In this document: one piece after another, positions 5,741 to 14,342 of the stretch
Numbering within the stretch: position 1 is the stretch's first letter
How the letters are laid out: each line of letters starts with the position of its first letter
NCBI GenBank assembly: GCA_001800515.1
Contig: MGVN01000038.1
Coordinates: forward strand, 2,578-16,919
DNA length: 14,342 nucleotides
From: Elusimicrobia bacterium RIFOXYB2_FULL_49_7
GTDB lineage: Bacteria; Fibrobacterota; OXYB2-FULL-49-7
Direction: 5' to 3'
The notes under the pieces: generated by a model
Told to the model about the DNA's origin: nothing
Database searches by the model: none
Seen by the model: only the letters and a program-made list of their open reading frames with translations
Made by a program: the position numbers and the translations under genes

Positions 5741-8700
5741 CATCATTCTTGACCGCATCGATTTTCTCATTCATGGAGTCGATTTTATATTTCAAGCCGC
5801 GTACGCGCGCCTGCACGTTCCGGACTTCCTTCTGAACCTCCTGCTCCTGGTTCACGGCCTCGTTGATGGCGTTTTTGAATTCGGAATAATTCTTAAATTC
5901 CTTCTCAATCGCCGCCAACTCGTCGGCAACCTTGTCCACGGCAACAGGCGCAGACGACGGTTTGGATAAAACATCCTGCCGCACGGAGGGAGCCGGTGCG
6001 GGCGCAACCGGGATAACCGGCGTCGGAGATAACGCTACCGCGGCAGAATCCGGAGAGGACGGCAACGGCTTGGCAGCAACCGGAACAGGAGCCGTGACGA
6101 CCGGACCTGAAACAGAAATGGATTCTTCGTCCCATAGCGGCGGCAGGCCTATGGCACTCTGATATTTCATGGAGGTATCCACCTCCACCGTTAACGCGAA
6201 AAGAATTCTGCAGTCATTGTCTTGACTTCGGATTGAAATCGAAACGGCATTGTCGCCTCCGGTCAGATAGGCCTTGACATCAAAGGTATCCGCCTTCAGA
6301 GAGGTATGCGCTTTGCCGGAATCGGTTGCAATAAAGACCCCGTTTACATATAACCGATACGTCCCGCGGCTGGCAATAATCGCCTGTGAGCGATTGGGTC
6401 GTCCGCTCAGATAAAATAGTCGTTTTGCATACAAGGCCGGCATCTGACGAGTCAGAGTCGACGCTTTGGGTTGGGGCCAAAATTCAGGCGGTTTGTCACC
6501 CGATACGGTGCTCGGCAGCCATAGAGAATCGGGTTTATCGCAACGGGTCCACCCGGGAAAGGGGTCATGGCATTGCTTCCACGCCAAGTCCGATAAAAGA
6601 ATCGCGGTCCGAATGGCCTCTTGCGGCGTATATTTCTGGGGGTCCATCACTTTGAGCCGTTCTAAAATCTTCTGGGTATAGGCCGAGGCAATCCCCTCCT
6701 TTTGTAAAAAAGCGTATCCTTCTTCGAATTTCTCAAGCGCCCGATCCTGAATTTCAAAGGCCATGTCTTCGAGCTGGAAAACAATCTCCTCCCGCGCCTC
6801 GTCCTTTATTTTTTCGGGGATAGCGGGATGATCGAGCATTTCGGAAGCCAAATCGCCGAATAGCGCCGCCCGTTGGTACAGAATGCGGGAAGCCGAATCC
6901 CGAAGGGCGATGACCAACGAATCGGACAACCCTTTTTCAACCGCTTTTTTTGAAAGCGTGATATACTCTTCAAGAGCCTGCTCCAGAAAGGGCTCCACGG
7001 TTTCAATGATCTTCTGACGATACAGATAACTCTGAATCGGCAATTTGGACAGCTTGTCCGGAACCTTGGCCTGCAAGAAAAGTTCCGCATTTCGCTCATG
7101 AACCCCGCCGAGCCGCAGGAAGGTCTGTTGGAGCGCCTGTCGGGACAATTCAATAAAACGGCGCTGATCGGGTTTCAAGGAATCCGATGGAATTCCTTTG
7201 GCAAGCATCACATTGGCCAAATGGGGCTCCACGCATTTTTCATAAAGATCCAGAGCGGAAAGATTGATATCCCGCTCGAAAAGCAACCGTTTGGCCTCAT
7301 CGTTTTTGGGATTGCGCTCCTGCGCATAATAGATGTCCGCAAAATGGCTGTAGGCTTCGCCGATACGATAGGCCGCTTCAAAGATATGCTCGGACTTGAT
7401 GGCAATGACCTGGGCATACATCTCCACCGTCTTTTTCAGGAGGTCGGCCTTCTCCTCCTGCTGTTTTTCCATGTTTTTTTCCGGCAGCGTAAAGCGGATG
7501 GCCAGATATTTCTCCCGCATCATTCCGGCCAACCGGAAAAGGGCCTCGGCCGCATAATAATCGTTGTTCGTCTTTTGAGCGGCCAACGCCTGATTACGCC
7601 GCAAAAGTTCCTGGAAGGCGCTCTCTGCACCGCTCTTGTCTCCCATTTTGAAAAGGATAAGACCGACATGGTAACGCGCTTCGATTTCATTGGCAGATCC
7701 GGGAAAACGGCGGACGAAGTTTTCAAAGGCGCGAAGGGCACGATCCAGTTTCTCAGACTGATAAAAAAAACGGCCCGAAGCCAGCAACATCTGTTCCACA
7801 TCCTTGGAATCAGGATACTTTTCCGCATACCGTTCATTCGCTTCGGCCATCTTGTCGTAATCCTTCAACTTTTCATAACAAAGGCCGATATTGTACAACG
7901 CATCCCTGGCTTTGGGGGAAGCGGGATAGGTCGACAGCAACCGTTCATAGTTCGCAATGGCCTCCTGATAAGCGGAGTCGTTCTCAAAACAGAGGGCACC
8001 GTTAAACAGGGCGCCGTCCGCCAATTTGCTGTTCGGGAAACGGTCCGCCACCCAGCGGTATACCTCCGCCCCCCGCTTCCACTGCCTCATCTTTTCATAG
8101 GCATCCGCGGCATTGAACAGAACCACATCAAGATTGTCGTAAAAAGGGTATTTTTTCTCAATGGAAAGAAAAAGCTGGGCGGCCTTCTCAAATTCGTGCG
8201 ACTGCCGCAAATTATCCGCATATTGAAAAGCCGATTCGACCATACGCTTCTTGGCATCCTCTTTCAGACTGCCATACGGTGCGATGGCGTACAGCTTCGC
8301 ATAGCTCTCTTCGGCATGGAAGTGATCGTTCATTCCGGAATAACTCTGACCGATAAAGAAAAGCGCATCCAGACAAAGCTTATCCGTACTTTCACCGCAA
8401 CGGGCCAGTATTTTCTGATAGGCGGATAGAGCCTTGGGATAAAATTTACGATTGAAGAAAATGGCCGCTGCGATGGAGGCCACTTCGACTACTTTTCCGC
8501 TGTCCGGAAAAAGGAGGGCATAGTTGCGGCATGCCTCCACCACCTTCTGATCCCGTACCGACAAACTGTCCGCCCCGAACCGCCCGTCTTCATCAAGCTG
8601 CTGGGCCATGGCAATGGCATTCACCGCCGCCTGTTCGGTGTGTTTGCCGTTTTTCCGAGCGCTGACGCCAAGATAGGTCCGGCGCGCATCGTCATACCGG

Positions 8701-11561
8701 TGAAGGTTCTGCTCATAAATAAGCGCCGTATTCCATTGCGCCTCTTCGGATCCGGCTTCATCCGGATAGACCAACAGCAGCGCATCATACGCCTTGATCG
8801 TCTTGATATAGGCCTCCTCGCCCTCCCCCTTGAGCGCCGAGTTGATGTGCGCCTGGGCCACGGACAAGATGCAGAGAATGGACAGGGAATCGGCCCGCGA
8901 ACGTGCCGCCGGATCCGACATCCGTGCCTGCCACTTCGCCCCTCGGCCGTAAATCCGGAAAAAGTCCTCCTTTTCCTCCCGCGCCTTGTCGTATTGTTCC
9001 AACCGTTCCAAACAGCGTATATGGCCCATCCGGGCGTCCAATACGGCATCCAGGTCCGAATATTTCTTCATGGCCAAGGCGAAACATTCCATGGCCCGCT
9101 CATATTCAAGCTGTTCCTCATAATAGACACCCATCCGATTCATGACCATCAGGGAATAGCGGTTGTTGCCAATCATATCCAGAAAGCGTCGGGCATTCTT
9201 TAAATCGTCCACTTCACATAAACTGATGGCGATATATTCAATGGCCTCGGCCTTGAACAGCGGGTTCTGCGCTTTCTTTGCCTCATCGGATGAATAGTTT
9301 TCGGAAATGTCGATTTCTTCAATCAGGTGACGGAAAACCGTGATGGCTTCGTCATATTTGTCTATCATGTAATAAGACCAGGCCAACCGGTAGAGAGCCT
9401 CTACGAATTTCTCACTTTCACGGTGTTTCAGGATCTGCTTGTAAATATCGATGGCCTTCATGTATCCTTTTCCCTGGGCCAGTTCCGGATTATTAAAGTA
9501 ATAATTCCCGATCTCCATCAGCGCATCAGACGCATATTCACTGTTGGGATATTGCGCAACCAGAATTTCAAACGCCTTGTTGGCCTTTTCCCCCTCGTCC
9601 ATTTTCTTGTGGCACAACCCGGTCAGATATAACACATCATCAGACAAATCGGACTGGGGAAAATCCCGGACAATGCGCTTATAAACAAGCAATGCAGAGG
9701 TAAAGTCGTATCGCGGATATTCCGGTTCCTCCTTGAGTTCGCCCTGCTCAAATCGCTTATAGTCGGCCTCATATCGGTCCAGACGGGTTTCAAAATCAAT
9801 CTGTATACGTTCATATTCGAGTTCGGAAAGTCGGATGAGGAACTGGTCGGTATAACGACCGAAAGGGGAAAGATCGACCAACGTTCGGATACTGCCGATG
9901 AGCGCGTCTCGGTCCAATCGGATGCGGGCCTCCAAGAAACCGGCTTCCTTCTCAAGCATCTCCCGGGAAGGGACCTCCGGGGAGGGCGACTTATCCAGCC
10001 GGGACAGGTCGCGGTACACCTCCTTAAGCCGGTTTTTCATGACATCCAGGCGACTCAAGCTCCAGTCCACAAACTTGGCCTGGAGCGTCTCGGTTTCCCG
10101 AAGCACCGCGTTTTCACCCAAGCTATTGACCTGAACATCCCGCTTCAGTTCCCGAAGGGATTGAAGGCTGTCCAGCAGCAGGGATCGTTCCGTCAACAGC
10201 TGACGTTCCTCGAGGGCGGTCAGCGAGGAGTCCCGACGGGCGGATAGAAGACGGATGCGATCGGACAAGGTATCCGCGCTCCGGGTCAATTCCTCCATAC
10301 GGCGGTTGACAAAATCCAAATACCGTATTTCAAAAAAACCCGAGCGGTGGATGGCGATATTCTCCGGGTCCATCTCCTTTAGGAGCCTGAGTTCACGATC
10401 ACGGAGGTCACGAATATCACCTGACAATCCGGAAAAGAGGGCTTCAGCCCGGTGGCGGCTGGTGCGTTCCTTAAGCCCTGCGGAAAAGGCCAGATAGTGA
10501 TGACTGAAGGAAGCCTCCATTTCGGACAGGATATCGATTTCACGGTACAGGTCATAGACCAGTTTTTTTCGCCGGACAGTGGTTTCCACATAAGCACGCA
10601 AAGAATCGATCCGCGCATTCTCCTGACGCTTGAGATACGCCTCCTCCAAGACCATGGCGGTTTCAAAAAGATAGGTCACATCCGACAACCGAAGCAGCTT
10701 TTCACCATTGAGGACCACCTGATCCAGGTTGCCGGTTTTGAGGTAGGATTGGATGATGAGCAGCAGGGCCCGGCCGTATTTCGGAGAATCCTCACGAAGC
10801 GTCTTTAACAACGCAATGGCCTGAGCGTGACGGTTCATCTTCAGATAGAGCTCCGCATAAAGGATCAGTGACTCGTCCCGTAATCCGTCATTGGCGGCAT
10901 GTTGCAACACACCGTCCAGTTGCAGCATGGCCCGTTCGATGTCGTTGCGGGTGATGGAACACAGGGCACGGATAAAAAGGGCGGGATAATACAGGTCCGT
11001 GTTCTTCGGAAGGGCGGCCAGCAGTCGATCGCATTCATCCACACGACCCGCCTTGTACAACCGTTTTCCCTCCAGGAAATTGGACGCGCGGCGGATATCC
11101 GTTCCCGCAGTCCCGGATTGAATCAACCGGTAATAATACTCGGCCGAAGCGGAATCTCCCCGAGAATAAGCGTCCTCCTGTAGACGGTACAGCGCATAGG
11201 AATGGAGCGGGCTGTCCGGGTATTCGCGGACCAGTTTTTGAAAAAGCGTGGAAGCGAATTTACCCAGGTCGAGTTGATAGTAGCATTCCCCGGCCATGAG
11301 CAGATAATGGTCGAGTCTGCCGTCCGGGAGCGCCATCTCCAGCAAAGTATTCAGTTGAAGAATGCAGAGCCGGTAGTTCCCCTTTTTATACTCGACCGCT
11401 ACTTCCGCATAAGCCGCAGGCAGGAGCGACACATCGAAACGATCCGCCGAACTGAAATCCTTCAGCGGTGCATCCATGATATAGTAACCCATCAACGGCG
11501 AGGCCAACAGAATGCAGACCCAAAAAGCCCGCAGGGAAAAACGACGATCTATTTGCAGCAT
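5694..11561 (-). CDS. Giant exported TPR / coiled-coil protein with C-terminal jelly-roll domain
   Basis: A 1955-residue protein, probably periplasmic or envelope-bound. Residues 1-11 are basic and 12-30 hydrophobic (signal peptide or anchor). Residues 45-300 are degenerate TPR helices. Residues 310-600 are charged and mostly coiled-coil. Residues 610-1400 are a long TPR array with helix pairs such as AIANYERLLSTYP and AEVYRWVADRFP, the spacing seen in YbgF/BamD-like TPRs. Residues 1400-1640 are further helices. About 1656-1793 is a galactose-binding-like jelly-roll of the kind found beside GH2 and rhamnosidase domains (GWTRC, MPALYAKRLF, YRLYVNG, DVKAYLTGGDN). Residues 1806-1875 are a Pro/Ala linker, and 1876-1955 a coiled coil. 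AGGA sits five bases before ATG 11561, inside the upstream gene, with a 13-bp overlap. It is likely an assembly scaffold for a surface machine. Large TPR proteins such as GltI/AgmK of Myxococcus gliding are an analogy only. Confidence 0.85.
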   Translation of the reverse strand: MLQIDRRFSLRAFWVCILLASPLMGYYIMDAPLKDFSSADRFDVSLLPAAYAEVAVEYKKGNYRLCILQLNTLLEMALPDGRLDHYLLMAGECYYQLDLGKFASTLFQKLVREYPDSPLHSYALYRLQEDAYSRGDSASAEYYYRLIQSGTAGTDIRRASNFLEGKRLYKAGRVDECDRLLAALPKNTDLYYPALFIRALCSITRNDIERAMLQLDGVLQHAANDGLRDESLILYAELYLKMNRHAQAIALLKTLREDSPKYGRALLLIIQSYLKTGNLDQVVLNGEKLLRLSDVTYLFETAMVLEEAYLKRQENARIDSLRAYVETTVRRKKLVYDLYREIDILSEMEASFSHHYLAFSAGLKERTSRHRAEALFSGLSGDIRDLRDRELRLLKEMDPENIAIHRSGFFEIRYLDFVNRRMEELTRSADTLSDRIRLLSARRDSSLTALEERQLLTERSLLLDSLQSLRELKRDVQVNSLGENAVLRETETLQAKFVDWSLSRLDVMKNRLKEVYRDLSRLDKSPSPEVPSREMLEKEAGFLEARIRLDRDALIGSIRTLVDLSPFGRYTDQFLIRLSELEYERIQIDFETRLDRYEADYKRFEQGELKEEPEYPRYDFTSALLVYKRIVRDFPQSDLSDDVLYLTGLCHKKMDEGEKANKAFEILVAQYPNSEYASDALMEIGNYYFNNPELAQGKGYMKAIDIYKQILKHRESEKFVEALYRLAWSYYMIDKYDEAITVFRHLIEEIDISENYSSDEAKKAQNPLFKAEAIEYIAISLCEVDDLKNARRFLDMIGNNRYSLMVMNRMGVYYEEQLEYERAMECFALAMKKYSDLDAVLDARMGHIRCLERLEQYDKAREEKEDFFRIYGRGAKWQARMSDPAARSRADSLSILCILSVAQAHINSALKGEGEEAYIKTIKAYDALLLVYPDEAGSEEAQWNTALIYEQNLHRYDDARRTYLGVSARKNGKHTEQAAVNAIAMAQQLDEDGRFGADSLSVRDQKVVEACRNYALLFPDSGKVVEVASIAAAIFFNRKFYPKALSAYQKILARCGESTDKLCLDALFFIGQSYSGMNDHFHAEESYAKLYAIAPYGSLKEDAKKRMVESAFQYADNLRQSHEFEKAAQLFLSIEKKYPFYDNLDVVLFNAADAYEKMRQWKRGAEVYRWVADRFPNSKLADGALFNGALCFENDSAYQEAIANYERLLSTYPASPKARDALYNIGLCYEKLKDYDKMAEANERYAEKYPDSKDVEQMLLASGRFFYQSEKLDRALRAFENFVRRFPGSANEIEARYHVGLILFKMGDKSGAESAFQELLRRNQALAAQKTNNDYYAAEALFRLAGMMREKYLAIRFTLPEKNMEKQQEEKADLLKKTVEMYAQVIAIKSEHIFEAAYRIGEAYSHFADIYYAQERNPKNDEAKRLLFERDINLSALDLYEKCVEPHLANVMLAKGIPSDSLKPDQRRFIELSRQALQQTFLRLGGVHERNAELFLQAKVPDKLSKLPIQSYLYRQKIIETVEPFLEQALEEYITLSKKAVEKGLSDSLVIALRDSASRILYQRAALFGDLASEMLDHPAIPEKIKDEAREEIVFQLEDMAFEIQDRALEKFEEGYAFLQKEGIASAYTQKILERLKVMDPQKYTPQEAIRTAILLSDLAWKQCHDPFPGWTRCDKPDSLWLPSTVSGDKPPEFWPQPKASTLTRQMPALYAKRLFYLSGRPNRSQAIIASRGTYRLYVNGVFIATDSGKAHTSLKADTFDVKAYLTGGDNAVSISIRSQDNDCRILFALTVEVDTSMKYQSAIGLPPLWDEESISVSGPVVTAPVPVAAKPLPSSPDSAAVALSPTPVIPVAPAPAPSVRQDVLSKPSSAPVAVDKVADELAAIEKEFKNYSEFKNAINEAVNQEQEVQKEVRNVQARVRGLKYKIDSMNEKIDAVKNDVKVYQKILDSKERRK
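6177..6599 (-). other. Jelly-roll (galactose-binding-like) domain of the TPR protein
   Basis: Residues about 1655-1795. Trp1661 in DLAW, GWTRC (1670-1674), MPALYAKRLF (1707-1716), YRLYVNG (1735-1741) and DVKAYLTGGDN (1761-1771) follow the order of strands in accessory jelly-rolls of GH2 and alpha-rhamnosidase enzymes. No glycosidase catalytic domain follows; a Pro/Ala linker does. Carbohydrate binding is possible but not shown. Cys1664 and Cys1674 could form a disulphide outside the cytoplasm. Confidence 0.6.
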
Positions 11562-14342
11562 CGGAATCCTATGGTGCTGTCCGTGCTGGACAAAAGGTTG
11601 GGAAATGTGGCTTCACACCGGGCATTCCGACCGTAACGATAATTCCCACCCACAATCCGGTTATAACCATCCTTCCGGTCCTCCAGCCATTCCCAGGCAT
11701 TTCCGGTCAGGTCATACACCCCCTCCTCGCTTTGGCAATTCGTCAGTGTCCCGGCAGGCAGCAAACGGTCGCTCTCTACATTGCATCGTTCACGGCGGTA
11801 GGCGTTTCCATAAGGATATTCGTTTTCGCGGCTTCCCCGGCAGGCCGCCTCCCATTCTGAATACGTACATAGGTTTTTTCCGAGATTGCGGCAGCGCATG
11901 ACCGCCTCGACCCAAGTCACACCGGTCAGCGGCAGACGGTCCTGAATATTCGGGTATTCGTAGCGATCCATGCAAAAAGCGCGATCGCCGTCCGTCAGGG
12001 CAACCATGTCCTGCGAACAGTCCTTCCGGAGGCTCACCCGTTTGACGATAAAGGCCGTCTGTCCTCCGGCATCCTTGACATGAAGCGTAACACGCCGGAC
12101 CCCGGGCGTCCGAAAAACCACCGTATCCCGCGGAACGGCGGACCAAGCGCCTTTAACCAGCGTGTCTCCGGTAAAATTCCACTGAAAAAGAAGAGCGGAG
12201 AAATCGGACTCTTCATCCACAGAACGGGAGGCATCAAAAACCACGGGAACGCCTTCCATCAACGTATCGGACAGGACCTCGAAATCCGGACGCGGCGGCA
12301 GATCAATGGCATAACGGCTTTCCCCGATTCGTCCGCGATACCCGAAACCGTCGATGGCGAAATAACGAAAAACCGCATTCTTTGTCACCGGTATCGGCTG
12401 ACGGTATACGGAAGAACGTTCGGTGGGGGCCGTACCGTCGAGGGTGTAATAAATAGTGGCTTGGTTGTAAGTCAACAGGGTCACGTTGAGGATTCTATTG
12501 TATTCGCCGCCCGACGGGCTGGCCATGACGGTCGGCAGATTGATATCGAACTGATATAAGGGGCTGCGATTACCCGCCAAGTCTTCACCCACAAAACTCA
12601 TCTGCACATCCTCGGCGGCCCGCTTAAAGACCACCTTATCCTTGGATCGAAAGTATTTGTTGCCGATAATGGAGGCGGTCGGACTGACCATGGGATTGCT
12701 GCCGTCCAGGGTGTAATAAAGCGTGGCATTCTCCGAACACTGAAAATGGACCGTGATGGTGGATTCAATCGGATTGCGCGTGGTATAGACATCGATCTCC
12801 GGCGGGAAAAGATCGATGAGATAACTTTCCTCATGAATGACGGATTGGTTTCCCTGTTGGTCCGCGGAATAATATTCCAGTTTGTACAACCCATTGGCAT
12901 TCAGTACGAGCGGCGCCATGTACTCGAGAAAGTCGCCCTTTCCCTGACGTTTGGATTCCATGCGGTAATAAACCCGACCGGGCAGATTGGCAACCAGTTG
13001 TACTTTGGTGACCCGATTGAAAATTCCGCCTGTTGGGGTGGCCACCACACTCGGTAGGATGATTTCGCTGACGGTTCTCACCTCGGTCCGGTTGCCCGCC
13101 GCATCCACAGCCACATATTTCAGCACCGTTCCGGCCGGCACAGAAAGGGGCTGCCGGTATGCCGGCGAATTGGGCAGCGGATCGCTGCCGTCCAGGGTAT
13201 AAAAGAGGCGCTCATCGTCCTGCAAGGTAAAAGAAATGATAAACTGTTTATTTTCCACGCTCCGTTCAATCTTGGGTTTTGCGGTCGGCGGAGTCTGATC
13301 CAACGTATATACCACCGAGTAGAGTTCCGACCGATTGTCCCCCTCATCCAAGGCAAAAAAGGTCAGCACCGTCTTGCCTTCCCGGGTGAGCGAAAAAGGG
13401 TCGGAATAAACGGGCGAGGTTTCGGTGGGAATTGTATTGTCAAGCGTATAAAAAATACGGGACGGTTCATTGGGGATCAGTTGGATGATAATGGGCCGGT
13501 TGTACACGCCTCCGGGTGAGGCCAAGGTTACGGTAGGCGGCGTGACATCATAACTGAATTTTTGAGAGAAATCGTCCGAGGTATTGCCGGCCATGTCCCG
13601 CGCAAAGACCCGGAGTTGAACCGTTCCTTTTTTAGGAATAAAGATGGGCCCAGTGTACAACTTGGATTTATCCGACGGCGGAGACCCGTTCAGGGTATAA
13701 AAAAAAGTCGCCTTTTCATTGGCCCGCAGGATCACCCCCCGCTTATCCCCCAAGTCCTTGGCCAAGGCATCCACCTTGGGTGAAAACATATCCACAATAA
13801 ATATTTTTTTCATCAGGTTCGAACGGGTGCCCACATCGTTCTCCGCAAAATAACTGATGATGGTCTGACCCGGTTTCAGCAGGATGGGACCGGTGTAGGG
13901 CGTATAAACGGAAAGAGGGGCGAATTCATCAAAAGAATAGAAGGCGCGAGCGCCTTCTGATACGGAAAAGGTGACCCGGGTTGTTTTATTGAATATGCCG
14001 CCCTCCGGAAAAATGGCCGCCACCGGTATCCGCGTATCAATCGTATAGGCCGCACTGACCACGTCTCCGCTATTGCCGAAAGGATCGATCCCAATAACCT
14101 TCAACGTACAGGAGACGGTCATGGCAATGGCATTTCGGTAAGGAATCGACTGCCGGGTTGGCAAGGCATTGTCCAGGGTATAGAAAATATCGGCCGGTTC
14201 CGAGGATAGAATTTTAACCTGAATGGCATTGCCGAACTTCCCGCTGCCAGGTGTAACTGAGAGTCGGGGAGCTTGGGTGTCAAAGAAATATTTCTGAACA
14301 TATTCCGGAGAACGGTTACCCACCATATCAATGCCGAGATAC
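11549..14342 (-). CDS. Surface protein: chitobiase-type repeats, PKD and SUMF1-fold domain (5' end beyond window)
   Basis: The frame is open to the right edge, so the N-terminus and any signal peptide are missing. The Met at 14326 lies inside a repeat (YLGIDMVGNRSP) and is not the start. Numbering from that Met, residues 21-678 are eight beta-sandwich repeats of the chitobiase/hexosaminidase C-terminal type (CHB_HEX_C_1), marked by FYTLDGS-P, Y-GP and D-AGN. Residues 679-767 are a PKD domain (VVFDASRSVDEES, FQWNF, VTLHVKDAGG). Residues 768-925 are a SUMF1/FGE-sulfatase fold (FCMDRYEYPN, GVTWVEA, LCTYSEWEAAC, YPYGN, YDLTGNAWEW, GFRCC). Ten of the twelve cysteines lie in this last domain, pointing to disulphides and export. 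The FGE catalytic cysteines are absent, so a binding or structural role is likely. It runs into the TPR gene with a 13-bp overlap; the pair probably form one surface complex. Confidence 0.88.
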   Translation of the reverse strand, partial: YLGIDMVGNRSPEYVQKYFFDTQAPRLSVTPGSGKFGNAIQVKILSSEPADIFYTLDNALPTRQSIPYRNAIAMTVSCTLKVIGIDPFGNSGDVVSAAYTIDTRIPVAAIFPEGGIFNKTTRVTFSVSEGARAFYSFDEFAPLSVYTPYTGPILLKPGQTIISYFAENDVGTRSNLMKKIFIVDMFSPKVDALAKDLGDKRGVILRANEKATFFYTLNGSPPSDKSKLYTGPIFIPKKGTVQLRVFARDMAGNTSDDFSQKFSYDVTPPTVTLASPGGVYNRPIIIQLIPNEPSRIFYTLDNTIPTETSPVYSDPFSLTREGKTVLTFFALDEGDNRSELYSVVYTLDQTPPTAKPKIERSVENKQFIISFTLQDDERLFYTLDGSDPLPNSPAYRQPLSVPAGTVLKYVAVDAAGNRTEVRTVSEIILPSVVATPTGGIFNRVTKVQLVANLPGRVYYRMESKRQGKGDFLEYMAPLVLNANGLYKLEYYSADQQGNQSVIHEESYLIDLFPPEIDVYTTRNPIESTITVHFQCSENATLYYTLDGSNPMVSPTASIIGNKYFRSKDKVVFKRAAEDVQMSFVGEDLAGNRSPLYQFDINLPTVMASPSGGEYNRILNVTLLTYNQATIYYTLDGTAPTERSSVYRQPIPVTKNAVFRYFAIDGFGYRGRIGESRYAIDLPPRPDFEVLSDTLMEGVPVVFDASRSVDEESDFSALLFQWNFTGDTLVKGAWSAVPRDTVVFRTPGVRRVTLHVKDAGGQTAFIVKRVSLRKDCSQDMVALTDGDRAFCMDRYEYPNIQDRLPLTGVTWVEAVMRCRNLGKNLCTYSEWEAACRGSRENEYPYGNAYRRERCNVESDRLLPAGTLTNCQSEEGVYDLTGNAWEWLEDRKDGYNRIVGGNYRYGRNARCEATFPNLLSSTDSTIGFRCCK
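11567..11570 (-). promoter_or_regulatory. Ribosome binding site for the TPR gene
   Basis: AGGA lies five bases before the ATG at 11561, inside the last codons of the upstream SUMF1-domain gene. With the 13-bp gene overlap it supports translational coupling of the two giant proteins and decides the start. Confidence 0.55.
12293..14342 (-). repeat. Tandem chitobiase-C-terminal-like protein repeats (eight full, one partial)
   Basis: Full units of 78-89 residues span 14024-14266, 13778-14023, 13535-13777, 13286-13534, 13052-13285, 12800-13051, 12533-12799 and 12293-12532. The tail of another lies at the right edge. Each has a GG-x-(Y/F)N-like turn, an (F/Y)YTLD-like strand pair, a Y-x-x-P strand and a D-x-x-GN turn, and most end in P or PP. 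The sixth (12800-13051) has lost the TLDG turn (YYRMESK), and the seventh carries an insertion. Sequences have diverged strongly, so this is an old array and not a recent DNA duplication. Confidence 0.85.

Noticed and set aside
7098..8429. Long open frame of 443 codons on the + strand, opposite the TPR gene
   Set aside because: It lies wholly antisense to a clear TPR array. The translation is low-complexity hydrophobic/basic with no motif, and no ribosome binding site is evident. It is a codon-bias shadow.
11552..12025. Active formylglycine-generating enzyme
   Set aside because: The catalytic cysteine pair is not in register and no sulfatase is nearby; only the fold is supported.
12293..14342. 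Possible recent DNA tandem duplication in the repeat region
   Set aside because: The units match in fold motifs but share only short nucleotide words around the FYTLD strand, so they are diverged protein repeats, not DNA-level repeats, satellites or CRISPR.

Overview
The window (14.3 kb, roughly half G+C, almost no non-coding DNA) reads as chromosomal DNA of a Gram-negative, envelope-rich bacterium. It holds seven protein genes, no RNA genes and no mobile elements. No phylogenetic marker is present. The pair of giant exported proteins on the right (TPR; chitobiase-type repeats plus PKD plus SUMF1 fold) resembles envelope proteins of Fibrobacterota or of gliding deltaproteobacteria-like lineages, but that placement is a low-confidence guess.

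Left half (1-5740): a five-gene divergent cluster that looks like surface-glycan or envelope-lipid chemistry. A 74-bp intergenic hub (2953-3026) fires in both directions. Leftward runs a tightly coupled operon: an alkaline-phosphatase-superfamily protein (1726-2952), a family-2 glycosyltransferase (887-1729) and a MNT-type nucleotidyltransferase (890 to beyond the left edge). Their junctions are ATGA and TTGA stop/start overlaps. Rightward runs a class I SAM methyltransferase (3027-3875) coupled by ATGA to a DUF2079 polytopic membrane protein (3872-5740). A near-consensus sigma70-type promoter sits only 10 nt before the methyltransferase ATG, suggesting a leaderless transcript.

Right half (5694-14342): two very large leftward genes, with a 13-bp overlap. 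The upstream one is cut by the right edge. It encodes at least eight and a half tandem chitobiase-C-terminal-like beta-sandwich repeats, a PKD domain and a cysteine-rich SUMF1/FGE-fold domain that lacks the catalytic cysteine pair. The downstream one encodes a 1955-residue exported TPR/coiled-coil protein with a C-terminal jelly-roll (GH2/rhamnosidase-accessory type), a Pro/Ala linker and a terminal coiled coil. The two are probably translated from one message and work in the same envelope or cell-surface structure (adhesion, gliding or polymer handling). Which of these is not decided by the sequence.

The two halves meet tail-to-tail, with 47 bp of coding overlap and two small hairpins beside it. 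The points most worth following are the phosphatase-superfamily protein with intact metal ligands but no visible nucleophile, the unusual five-gene glycan-like set, and the coupled pair of giant surface proteins with several probable carbohydrate-binding folds.
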